Shown here one piece after another: positions 1-6,579 of a DNA stretch of 7,123 nucleotides. Source of the DNA: Pseudomonadota bacterium (GTDB taxonomy: Bacteria > Desulfobacterota > Syntrophobacteria > Syntrophobacterales > Syntrophobacteraceae); contig JAEZHY010000103.1 in assembly GCA_023416335.1 (NCBI GenBank), positions 1 to 7,123 on the forward strand, read 5' to 3'. The notes beneath the pieces were generated by a model. That model did not search any database. It was not told the origin of the DNA and saw only the letters and a list, made by a program, of their open reading frames with translations. The translations under genes were made by a program, and so were the position numbers. The first letter of the stretch is position 1, and each line of letters starts with the position of its first letter.

Positions 1-1
1 G

Positions 2-1900
2 CTTCGAAGCACCCCTACGCGGGAAGAAGACCGAGGTGAGAAGGCCGGCCAGATTTACGATCTGCTGATCAAGAAGGGGTGCCTGAAGCAGGAAGAACTG
101 GAATATGCAAAGCGCGTCCATTCGAAAATGTCCGGTCATTACACGCTCATCCAGGTCCTGCTGGATTTGAAGCTCATCACGAATGAGCAACTCCAGGATA
201 CTCTGACTGAGAACCGTCTCAACCTCAAGATAGGCACACTCCTTGTCGAACTCGGCCTCCTGGGCAAAAACGAACTCGAAATCGCTATAAATCTGCAAAA
301 GGAATCCACCGAGAAAAAGACAATCGGGGAGATTCTCGTTGATGGCGGATTTATCGAGGAACGCAAGCTGCTGGAAGTACTGTCCTATCAGTTGGGTATC
401 CCTTTCCAGCAACTGGATGTTTCAGGCCTGGACAGGCAACTGCTCAGGAAGGCGCCGGTAAGGTGGTATTCCCTCCACAATTTCATCCCGGTCGCCGTAG
501 CGGACGGCAAAGTCACCGTGGCATTCCCCGATCCACTGAACCGCGACTGCATCGATGCAGCGGAAAAGGTTTTCGGAAGGATCAATGTTGCGCTCTGCTC
601 CAAGGGCGATTTCAGGGAAGTCATCAATCTGTTGGAACGCGATCAGGCGACAGCGCGGGCGGCAGAACCCGATGAAAAATCGGTCGTCGGCACGGTGAAT
701 TCCATTCTGGACGAAGCCATCAGGAGCGGTACGAGCGACATTCACATCGAGCCGATGCGGGACAAGCTTCGAGTGCGGTTTCGCATGGACGGCGTGATGG
801 TCCACCACAAGGACATCCCCCGCGAAATGGGACCGGCCATCTCCAGCCGCCTGAAAATCATGGCCAAGGCCGACATCGCCGAAAGAAGACGGCATCAGGG
901 CGGCCGGATACTGTTCGAAAACCAGAAGACGGGCGCTGCGCTGGATTTGCGGATATCGTTCTATGTCACGGTTTGGGGCGAGACGATAGTCCTGCGCCTG
1001 CTGAACCGGAAGAACCAGGTTTTGAGCCTTAACGAGATAGGGATGTACCCGAAGATGCTCGACAGGTACCGGTATGACACGCTGGATTTTCCGAGCGGGG
1101 TCATCCTGGTTACCGGACCGACCGGTTCGGGCAAGACCTCGACCCTGTACAGTTCGGTTAATTACCTGGAAAACATCAACACCTGCATCGTTACGGTGGA
1201 AGACCCGGTCGAGTATCTGATCGATGGAATAGCCCAGTGTTCGATCGATCCCAAGATAAACCTCACTTTCGAGGAGAGCCTGAGACATGTCGTCAGGCAG
1301 GACCCCGACGTCATCGTGATCGGCGAGATACGCGACCACTTCTCGGCCGAAACCTGTATCCAGGCGTCGCTCACGGGTCATAAGGTCCTCAGCACGTTCC
1401 ATACGGAAGACAGCATCGGCGCGCTGATTCGTCTGCTGAATATGAATATCGAACCGTTTTTGATATCTTCGACCGTCGTCGGCGTCGTCGCGCAGAGACT
1501 GCTGCGAAGGATCTGCCGCAATTGTGCAGAGGAATACGTGGCGCAACCCTCGGAGCTTTACAGGCTGGGCTACAGCAGCAGCGAAATGCGGGGCATTACG
1601 TTCAAAGTGGGACGTGGGTGCTCCGAATGCCGCTTCACGGGCTATAAGGGGCGGGTGGGGGTATTTGAGCTTCTCGTCCTGAACGAACCCGTTAAAGATG
1701 CCGTTCTGAAGAAAATGACAACTTACGAAATTCGAAAAATAAGCACGGAAACTTCGGGCCTGGTCACCCTGCTCGAGGACGGAATCATTAAAGCCGTGAA
1801 TGGTGTTACCTCGCTGCAGGAGGTGTTCCGATCGCTTCCGCGGGTAAGCAAGCCCAGACCGATTCCCGAACTTCAACGTCTATTAGGGGCAGAACAATGA
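2..1900 (+). CDS. GspE/PilB-family secretion or pilus assembly ATPase, 5' end outside the window
   Basis: Cytoplasmic hexameric ATPase of the type II secretion/type IV pilus superfamily, which powers pilus or pseudopilus assembly. Numbering from the first in-window ATG (128): Walker A GPTGSGKT at 330-337, Asp-box VEDPVEY near 357-363, Walker B VIVIGE at 395-400, His-box with TGHKVLSTFHTED at 416-428, and a zinc-type tetracysteine C463/C466 and C498/C501. The N-terminus has short helical repeats resembling MshEN/GspE N-domains, for example KIGTLLVELGLL at 34-45 and TIGEILVDGGFI at 65-76. ATG 128 is probably not the true start: the frame is open to the left edge, the 42 upstream codons continue the same repeat (LLIKKGCLKQEELEYA), no ATG, GTG or TTG occurs in frame there, and no ribosome binding site precedes 128. 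The stop overlaps the next start by 4 bp. Family is secure; GspE versus PilB versus MshE cannot be decided, so no symbol is given. Confidence 0.93.
   Translation, partial: LRSTPTREEDRGEKAGQIYDLLIKKGCLKQEELEYAKRVHSKMSGHYTLIQVLLDLKLITNEQLQDTLTENRLNLKIGTLLVELGLLGKNELEIAINLQKESTEKKTIGEILVDGGFIEERKLLEVLSYQLGIPFQQLDVSGLDRQLLRKAPVRWYSLHNFIPVAVADGKVTVAFPDPLNRDCIDAAEKVFGRINVALCSKGDFREVINLLERDQATARAAEPDEKSVVGTVNSILDEAIRSGTSDIHIEPMRDKLRVRFRMDGVMVHHKDIPREMGPAISSRLKIMAKADIAERRRHQGGRILFENQKTGAALDLRISFYVTVWGETIVLRLLNRKNQVLSLNEIGMYPKMLDRYRYDTLDFPSGVILVTGPTGSGKTSTLYSSVNYLENINTCIVTVEDPVEYLIDGIAQCSIDPKINLTFEESLRHVVRQDPDVIVIGEIRDHFSAETCIQASLTGHKVLSTFHTEDSIGALIRLLNMNIEPFLISSTVVGVVAQRLLRRICRNCAEEYVAQPSELYRLGYSSSEMRGITFKVGRGCSECRFTGYKGRVGVFELLVLNEPVKDAVLKKMTTYEIRKISTETSGLVTLLEDGIIKAVNGVTSLQEVFRSLPRVSKPRPIPELQRLLGAEQ
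1885..1889 (+). promoter_or_regulatory. Ribosome binding site of the HDOD gene
   Basis: AGGGG lies 7 nt before ATG 1897, inside the last codons of the ATPase gene. It supports this start and coupling of the two genes. Confidence 0.55.
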
Positions 1901-2751
1901 TCCCGGAAAGAAACCCAACATCGTTGCTCGACCTGGTGAAAGAATACGCGGCCTCGGAAAAGCTGAATCTTCCGGTTTTTCCCAGGGCTGTACAGGAGCT
2001 GCAAAAAGTCCTGAGCGACGAAAAGACGTCGATCGAGGAAATCGCATCGATAATTCAAAAGGACCAGACACTGGCCGGCCAAATGCTCAAACTGGCGAAT
2101 TCGGCATTTTTCTCCGGTCTGAGCCGAGTGCGTACGATCAAGGATGCAATACTGCGCCTTGGCCTGAACCAGGTATTCAGCTGCCTTGTTGCGACAGCTC
2201 AGCAGAATCTCTATAAATCCAAGAACAGCGTGATCGATGGGTATCTACAAATCCTCTGGAAACATGCCCTCGCAACGGCCAAAGGTTCGAAATGGCTTCT
2301 GCAGAAGATCGGCTACCGGGAGTTGTCGGACGAGGCCTTCCTGGCCGGACTCCTCCACGACATTGGCAAGCTCCTGCTCCTTAAAGTGATAGAAACGATA
2401 AATGCGAAGCACCTCGAAGCCGCTATGTCCGAAGTATTTATTCAGGAAATCCTGGACTCCATGCATGTCGAACTGGGTTTCAGCCTGCTGGAGGAATGGA
2501 GTATCCCTTCGGTATACTGCAGGGTGGCACGCGATCATCATACCGAGGAATTCGATACGGGCGACGTTGTCCTTTTGGCGGTGCGTACAGTAAACCAGAT
2601 TTGCAAACGGACCGGCCTGAGCCTCAATTACGAGGGGCCGATCGTTCCCGCGACATTGCCGGAAGCGCATGCTCTGTCCGTGAAAGAGATTGTGCTCGCA
2701 GAGTTGGAGGTCGTCATTGAGGATGCAATAGCTCTGGAGTTCGGCATCTGA
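1897..2751 (+). CDS. HDOD-domain signal-output protein
   Basis: A 284-residue soluble protein made almost entirely of one HDOD (HD-related output domain) module. The domain begins near LPVFPRAVQELQKVL (25-39). The typical core follows: DQTLAGQMLKLANSAFF (56-72), IKDAILRLGLNQV (81-93), an HD-like LLHDIGK (152-158), and HVELGFSLLEEWSIP (190-204) ahead of a His pair at 214-215. HDOD proteins are found in bacterial signalling and motility control and usually act by protein contact, not as proven phosphodiesterases; that is family knowledge. No receiver, GGDEF, EAL or other output domain is fused to it, and no membrane segment or signal peptide is visible. Its ATG overlaps the stop of the upstream secretion/pilus ATPase (ATGA), so coupled translation and a role in regulating that motor are the natural inference. 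The specific partner and ligand are unknown. Confidence 0.9.
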   Translation: MIPERNPTSLLDLVKEYAASEKLNLPVFPRAVQELQKVLSDEKTSIEEIASIIQKDQTLAGQMLKLANSAFFSGLSRVRTIKDAILRLGLNQVFSCLVATAQQNLYKSKNSVIDGYLQILWKHALATAKGSKWLLQKIGYRELSDEAFLAGLLHDIGKLLLLKVIETINAKHLEAAMSEVFIQEILDSMHVELGFSLLEEWSIPSVYCRVARDHHTEEFDTGDVVLLAVRTVNQICKRTGLSLNYEGPIVPATLPEAHALSVKEIVLAELEVVIEDAIALEFGI

Positions 2752-2928
2752 TCAATATTTTGTTTCCAGTCCGATGCATTGATAAACCGTGCCCCGGTGC
2801 AAGTGCGCCGTCGGCATGACGATCCGGGAAATCCTCCTCGGCAGCAATTTCTCATTTGTCTGAAGTTTACTCATCTCATTCAACACCTCCACTCGAGCCT
2901 CTACGCCCGAGCTGCCGCTTGCCTCAGC

Positions 2929-2956
2929 TCACTGCCCACCGGTCACTGTTCACCCA
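2929..2956. repeat. Imperfect 14-bp tandem repeat
   Basis: Two adjacent 14-bp units, TCACTGCCCACCGG and TCACTGTTCACCCA, match at 10 of 14 positions. Similar TCACTG/TTCACC strings are familiar as dispersed intergenic repeats in some bacteria; this is recollection, not a search. Confidence 0.4.
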
Positions 2957-3137
2957 TTGATTGTGGACCTTCGGGACCGTGCTTAAATTTGTAATTCATC
3001 GCCGTATCGCGTCTCAGAAAGCGCCGCCGTTGGTCTTTGTCCCATAATCAATCCGATCCGGCTCATCCGGGAATATCTCAAAATACTCTTGCCACGGCCG
3101 TGAATTATCAGGCCGGCACACGGCAAACCACAAATTC

Positions 3138-3143
3138 CGGGGG
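3138..3143 (+). promoter_or_regulatory. Ribosome binding site of egtB
   Basis: A G-rich CGGGGG run lies 6 nt before ATG 3150. The nearer out-of-frame ATG at 3145 is too close to it, so 3150 is preferred. Confidence 0.45.
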
Positions 3144-3149
3144 TATGCA

Positions 3150-4454
3150 ATGCAGGACAGGCGTGAAGCACTCCTCGAAAAATTCCGCAAGGTTCGCCAG
3201 GCCAGCCTGGCAATGTGCGATCCGCTCGAACCCGAAGATTACCAGGTACAACCGGTAGAAGAGGTAAGTCCTCCCAAGTGGAACCTCGGGCATACGAGTT
3301 GGTTCTTCTGGCAGTTCATACTCAGGCCGCGCGGGCTTACGTTTCCGGTGGATGAGACCTACCGTTTCCTCCTGAATTCCTATTATCACAGAGCGGGCCT
3401 GAGGGGGCTCAGGGGAAAGCGCGGACTGATTACGCGCCCTACGGTCGATGAAGTCTATGAGTACCGGAAGTCCGTGGACCTGAGAATGGAGCAGGTGCTT
3501 GCCGGTGCCTCTCAGGAGGAACTCGATGACCTGGAGTTCACGGCGACCGTTGGAGTGAATCACGAGCAGCAGCATCAGGAGCTTTTTTTCACGGAGATAA
3601 AAAACATATACTTTTCCAATGCGAGGAATCTCCGGCCCGCATATCTCAAGGAATCTCCGCCCTTCTCCGCTTCTCCGGCAAAAAGCGATTCCTCCTTCAT
3701 CTCATTCGAAAGCGGCGTGCATGATTTCGGAAATCTGGAAGGGGGATGGTGCTGGGATAACGAGTTGTGCGTGCACAAAGCTTACCTGGATGCTTACGCC
3801 ATGCAGGACAGGCTGGTTACGAACCGAGAATATCTCGAATTCATCGAAGACGGCGCATACTCCAATTCGCTGCTCTGGCTCTCGGACGGCTGGTTCGAAA
3901 TCGAGCGGCAGCAATGGAACGCGCCTCTTTATTGGGAGAAAGTTGACGGCAAATGGCTGAGCTTTACGCTCTCCGGCATGCGTGAGATCGAGCCCGAGGA
4001 ACCTGTCTGTCATGTCAGTCTCTTCGAAGCCTGCGCTTATGCGAACTGGAAATCCCAGACGGACGAAAAATTCGAGGGAGTGAGGCTGCCAACCGAGCGC
4101 GAGTGGGAGAACGCAGCACGGATCTCTTCGGCCGATGCCTCGACTGGAAATTTCGTCGAAGACGGCTTGCTGCATCCCGCCCCCGTGCACCCCAGCCATA
4201 AATATCCTCTTTTGCAGATGCTCGGGGATGCCTGGGAGTGGACATCCAGCCATTATGAACCTTATCCGGGCTTTCGGGAGTTTCCCGACGATCTGTCGGA
4301 ATACAACGGAAAGTTCATGAACAATCAGCGTGTGTTGCGGGGAGGTTCATGCGTGACTCCGAGAGATCACATCCGACTCAGCTATCGCAATTTCTGGCAT
4401 CCGGCCACGCGGTTTCAGTTCGCCGGGATTCGGCTCGCCAGGGGCCTTGAATAG
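3150..4454 (+). CDS. egtB: Ergothioneine biosynthesis sulfoxide synthase EgtB
   Basis: Non-heme iron enzyme that uses O2 to join trimethylhistidine (hercynine) to a cysteine-containing thiol, giving the sulfoxide precursor of ergothioneine in the cytoplasm. The 434-residue length and two-domain order are typical. An N-terminal DinB-like domain (about 5-155) carries the iron-binding facial triad, H48 (NLGH) plus H138 and H142 (NHEQQHQEL). A C-terminal FGE-sulfatase/C-type-lectin-like domain (about 185-432) has VTNREYLEFI (223-232), RLPTEREWENAAR (312-324), GDAWEWTSS (359-367) and RVLRGGS (394-400). A tandem Tyr pair sits in NSYY (76-79). The end, FWHPATRFQFAGIRLARG (415-432), recalls the subgroup thought to use free cysteine; that assignment is tentative. 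No signal peptide. egtD follows after 13 nt, forming a two-gene operon. OvoA is unlikely because the methyltransferase is separate and encoded next door. Confidence 0.92.
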   Translation: MQDRREALLEKFRKVRQASLAMCDPLEPEDYQVQPVEEVSPPKWNLGHTSWFFWQFILRPRGLTFPVDETYRFLLNSYYHRAGLRGLRGKRGLITRPTVDEVYEYRKSVDLRMEQVLAGASQEELDDLEFTATVGVNHEQQHQELFFTEIKNIYFSNARNLRPAYLKESPPFSASPAKSDSSFISFESGVHDFGNLEGGWCWDNELCVHKAYLDAYAMQDRLVTNREYLEFIEDGAYSNSLLWLSDGWFEIERQQWNAPLYWEKVDGKWLSFTLSGMREIEPEEPVCHVSLFEACAYANWKSQTDEKFEGVRLPTEREWENAARISSADASTGNFVEDGLLHPAPVHPSHKYPLLQMLGDAWEWTSSHYEPYPGFREFPDDLSEYNGKFMNNQRVLRGGSCVTPRDHIRLSYRNFWHPATRFQFAGIRLARGLE

Positions 4455-4461
4455 AGGAGGG
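4454..4461 (+). promoter_or_regulatory. Strong ribosome binding site of egtD
   Basis: GAGGAGGG lies 6 nt before ATG 4468 and begins at the last base of the egtB stop codon. It decides the start of egtD: an in-frame TTG at 4447 lies upstream of this site and would place the site inside the gene. Confidence 0.8.
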
Positions 4462-4467
4462 CACAGG

Positions 4468-5508
4468 ATGGAGGCTGAATACCGGGTACTGAAACCCGAA
4501 GACATACCCCATTCGCTTCGCCGCATGTTTGCCGTCGACGTTCTGGACGGGTTTTCCAGAAAGCCCAGGCGCATTCCTCCAGTTTACCTGTATGACGAAA
4601 AGGGTAACGAGCTGTTCGAGAAAATTACTGAATTGGAGGAATATTATATTGCGCGGTGCGAACGGGAGATACTCGCGGATAACAGGGCCGGGATCGCCGC
4701 CCTCATCCCGCCGGAACCTTTCAACCTCATCGAGCTGGGTGCTGGAGACGGCCGTAAGACGGTGCTTCTGATCGAGCACTTTATGCGCGAGGGACTGGAG
4801 TTCCAGTACATTCCGCTCGACGTTTCCGCTGAGGCAATAAGCAGTCTCACGACCTCCCTTCGTGAAAAATTCCCGGTCGCAAGTTTGAAGGTGGATGGAA
4901 TCATCGCGGAGTATTTCGACGGGCTCAAATGGCTGGCCAACCTCAAAGGGACGAGAAATCTCGTTTTGTTTCTGGGCTCAAACATCGGCAACTTCGACCA
5001 TTATGCAATGCGGCGGTTTCTCCGCCGTCTTTGGGATTGTCTCAAGCCCCGGGACCAGGTGCTCATCGGATTCGACCTGAAGAAGGACATCGCCGTTCTG
5101 AACAGGGCCTATAACGATGCCGCGGGAGTAACGCGGGAGTTCAACCTGAACCTGCTCGACAGAATCAATAAGGAATTGGGAGGAAACTTCGATCGAAATA
5201 AATTCGCTTTTCACAGCGGCTACAACGTCGTAACGGGCGCGGTGGACAGTTTTCTCGTGAGCCTGGAGGAACAGGAAGTAATGTTGGGGGACTTGGAGAA
5301 AATGTTTCGATTCGATGCCTGGGAAGGCATACATACCGAAAGCTCGTACAAGTTCCTTCGGTCCGAAATCAGGTGCCTCGCGGAAGAGACCGGATTCAGG
5401 GTGGAACAGGAATTCTTGGATAAACGCGGGTATTTTGCCGATTCCCTCTGGTCGGTCGAGAAACCGGGTTCGGCCGGATTCGATACGTGCAGTACGCCAC
5501 GCCGGTAA
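4468..5508 (+). CDS. egtD: L-histidine N-alpha-methyltransferase EgtD
   Basis: Methylates the alpha-amino group of L-histidine three times using S-adenosylmethionine, giving hercynine, the substrate of EgtB encoded just upstream. The 346-residue protein is slightly longer than the usual roughly 320. Family landmarks in order: LYDEKGNELFEKITELEEYY (41-60) with the paired Tyr at 59-60, the SAM-binding LIELGAGDGRKT (87-98), PLDVS (116-120), FLGSNIGNF (168-176), RAYND (213-217), FAFHSGYN (246-253), and IHTESSYKF (288-296). By comparison with mycobacterial EgtD from memory, N172, Y215, E291 and S293 correspond to histidine-contacting residues, so activity on histidine is likely. The extra length is mainly a C-terminal tail after FADSLW (322-327) ending in TPRR. 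ATG 4468 is chosen over TTG 4447 because of the ribosome binding site at 4454-4461. OvoA-type fusion and generic methyltransferase identities are disfavoured. Confidence 0.92.
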   Translation: MEAEYRVLKPEDIPHSLRRMFAVDVLDGFSRKPRRIPPVYLYDEKGNELFEKITELEEYYIARCEREILADNRAGIAALIPPEPFNLIELGAGDGRKTVLLIEHFMREGLEFQYIPLDVSAEAISSLTTSLREKFPVASLKVDGIIAEYFDGLKWLANLKGTRNLVLFLGSNIGNFDHYAMRRFLRRLWDCLKPRDQVLIGFDLKKDIAVLNRAYNDAAGVTREFNLNLLDRINKELGGNFDRNKFAFHSGYNVVTGAVDSFLVSLEEQEVMLGDLEKMFRFDAWEGIHTESSYKFLRSEIRCLAEETGFRVEQEFLDKRGYFADSLWSVEKPGSAGFDTCSTPRR

Positions 5509-5560
5509 ATGGAACGTAATGACAGCCGCAACCAAAATACGAAAGGCAAAAGCTCATAAC

Positions 5561-5587
5561 CACGAAATACACGAAAATCACGAAAGA
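5561..5587. repeat. 9-bp tandem repeat, three units of CACGAAANN
   Basis: Units CACGAAATA, CACGAAAAT and CACGAAAGA lie head to tail. Two-unit relatives, with a T replacing the first C of the leading unit, occur at 5723-5740 and 5854-5871. Confidence 0.7.
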
Positions 5588-5614
5588 AAACAATGGGATA
5601 AGGTCGTAGGATGG
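5571..5614. repeat. 44-bp direct repeat, copy 1
   Basis: Matches 5855-5898 at 41 of 44 positions. The three differences are all purine or pyrimidine transitions. It runs from ACGAAAATCACGAAAG to GTAGGATGG and overlaps the left arm of the hairpin at 5609. Confidence 0.85.
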
Positions 5615-5701
5615 GTGGAGCGGAGAGACTGTGTCGTGATGTCGGTGAAAACTATCCCGACTCCGGTCAGTTACGACACAGCCTCGGAGCGCAACCCATC
5701 G
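5609..5701. repeat. Imperfect inverted repeat (31-bp arms, 31-nt loop)
   Basis: The left arm (5609-5639) pairs with the right arm (5671-5701) at 23 of 31 positions. The ends pair as GATGGGT with ACCCATC, and the loop-proximal part as CTGTGTCGT with ACGACACAG. It resembles the GTAGGATGGGT...ACCCATC elements dispersed in intergenic DNA of many bacteria. It may also act as a bidirectional RNA hairpin between the convergent genes; this is inference. Confidence 0.65.
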
Positions 5702-5854
5702 TTTTTGGGTGAGAGATACGAGTACGAAACACACGAAAGTGCCGTTCAGTTCCCCTCGGATTAAAGTGCACCTAAGAGGTTGATGTCAAACGATTTACGG
5801 AACCGTCAACATGAAAATCTTGCTCAAAAAAACAAGAAAATGACGGATAGTAGT

Positions 5855-5898
5855 ACGAAAATCACGAAAGAAAACAATAGGATAGGGCCGTAGGATGG
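5855..5898. repeat. 44-bp direct repeat, copy 2
   Basis: Second copy of 5571-5614, offset by 284 bp. After GTAGGATGG the sequence diverges (ATTCCCGCTCCGCTCC) and no matching hairpin arm follows, so this copy looks truncated. Confidence 0.85.
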
Positions 5899-5954
5899 AT
5901 TCCCGCTCCGCTCCCACGGATCCGGCGGCCTTCGTCGTCAAGCGTTTATCGCAT

Positions 5955-6464
5955 CTACTCGGGAGTCCCGGTGTAGTATTTCCTGTCTGCCGGCCACAGG
6001 TCCATCACTTGCCTCAGGATCGCAAGTTCTCCGAGGTGATAGGCATTGTGATCGGCAACCAGAAGTATCTCACGGAAGATGGTGTATTCTCTTGCGTGAG
6101 GAATCGGGGCGAACAGGTTTGTCACCGGGTTTATGACCATTTGCTGGATTGCCGTCAGGTCTGCGCGAAAGTCCGAAATAGTCTTCAGCCACATTGCCTT
6201 GTCGGCCATCCGGGCCGGGTCCGGCCTGTACCCTTCGGGATAGTGCGGCGAAACGTGCCGCGGATTTCGGACGAACTCCAGGATGTCCCATTGAGTTATG
6301 CGCATGTGCTCCACGATCTGCCAGAAACTGTAAGGCATGTTCTGTGTTTTCTCATTCATGAATTTCAATGGAAAATCGGCAACGATCTCACCGAATCCCA
6401 TGTGAGCGTTGCCGCCCCGCAGAAGTTCCAGCAGTTGCTGCCGGAGCACGTCATCTGGGTCCAT
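5955..6464 (-). CDS. DinB-fold metal-binding protein
   Basis: A 169-residue soluble four-helix-bundle protein of the DinB/YfiT-like superfamily. The putative metal triad is H53 (QIVEHMRITQWDILEF) with H139 and H143 in ADHNAYHLGEL (137-147), the usual H-x3-H pattern near the third helix. The superfamily includes thiol-dependent transferases (bacillithiol and mycothiol enzymes) and the N-terminal domain of EgtB; the substrate here cannot be read from sequence. A GGGGG ribosome binding site 6 nt upstream supports the ATG at 6464. The gene converges on egtBD and could have a thiol-linked role, but adjacency is the only evidence. No signal peptide or membrane segment is seen. It lies downstream of a partial methyltransferase gene on the same strand, separated by 312 nt containing a repeat, so co-transcription is doubtful. 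Confidence 0.85.
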   Translation of the reverse strand: MDPDDVLRQQLLELLRGGNAHMGFGEIVADFPLKFMNEKTQNMPYSFWQIVEHMRITQWDILEFVRNPRHVSPHYPEGYRPDPARMADKAMWLKTISDFRADLTAIQQMVINPVTNLFAPIPHAREYTIFREILLVADHNAYHLGELAILRQVMDLWPADRKYYTGTPE

Positions 6465-6470
6465 ATTGTT

Positions 6471-6475
6471 CCCCC
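6471..6475 (-). promoter_or_regulatory. Ribosome binding site of the DinB-fold gene
   Basis: GGGGG on the minus strand, 6 nt before the ATG at 6464, within CCGGGGGAACAAT. It fixes the start of this gene. Confidence 0.6.
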
Positions 6476-6540
6476 GGTTTAGACAGGCGATTTTTGCCTA
6501 ATCTAATCACAGAAATCCGAGGCTCAACCTTGAGGTTGAA

Positions 6541-6557
6541 GTTCTGAACGATGGCGA
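6541..6557. repeat. 17-bp direct repeat, left copy
   Basis: GTTCTGAACGATGGCGA, identical to 6699-6715. Both copies are preceded by TTGAGGTT; the left copy carries 6 additional bases (GAAGTT) in the join. Confidence 0.85.
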
Positions 6558-6579
6558 AATATAGAGGGCGGCAGCCGGG

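Larger units (their letters stand above)
2752..3149. other. Intergenic region between the ATPase-HDOD pair and egtB
   Basis: 398 nt with no convincing gene: short ORFs on both strands lack family features and good ribosome binding sites. It contains one imperfect tandem repeat (2929-2956). A promoter for egtBD should lie here because the gap separates two transcription units. The best guess is TTGTGG (2961) with TAAATT (2984) at 17-nt spacing, but both boxes match the sigma-70 consensus poorly. No clear terminator hairpin with a T-run follows the HDOD stop. Confidence 0.6.
5509..5954. other. Repeat-rich intergenic region between convergent egtD and the DinB-fold gene
   Basis: 446 nt with no supported gene. 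It lies between convergent 3' ends, so no promoter is expected. Most of it is built of repeats: three ACGAAA clusters (5561-5587, 5723-5740, 5854-5871), a 44-bp direct repeat and a long imperfect hairpin. ORFs across it only reflect the repeats. The stretch 5745-5853 is AT-richer and shows nothing recognisable. Confidence 0.65.

Noticed and set aside
422..1876. A 484-codon minus-strand ORF opposite the ATPase
   Set aside because: It is a shadow of the strongly conserved ATPase frame; the composition shows no family features.
2967..2980. Hairpin in GGACCTTCGGGACC
   Set aside because: The two GGACC halves are direct, not inverted, repeats and do not pair into a stem.
2961..2989. Sigma-70 promoter TTGTGG-17-TAAATT ahead of egtB
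   Set aside because: Matches are only 3/6 and 4/6, and the boxes lie about 160 nt upstream of the start; noted in the intergenic entry but not called.
5315..5764. A 149-codon plus-strand ORF overlapping the egtD 3' end
   Set aside because: It combines an out-of-frame part of egtD with translated repeat DNA, and no ribosome binding site or domain supports it.
5561..5898. CRISPR array in the ACGAAA repeat region
   Set aside because: Repeats are few, unevenly spaced and overlap a hairpin; there are no regular spacers and no cas genes.
5895..6482. A 195-codon plus-strand ORF opposite the DinB-fold gene
   Set aside because: It has no recognisable domain, while the opposite strand has a clear His-triad DinB protein with a good ribosome binding site.
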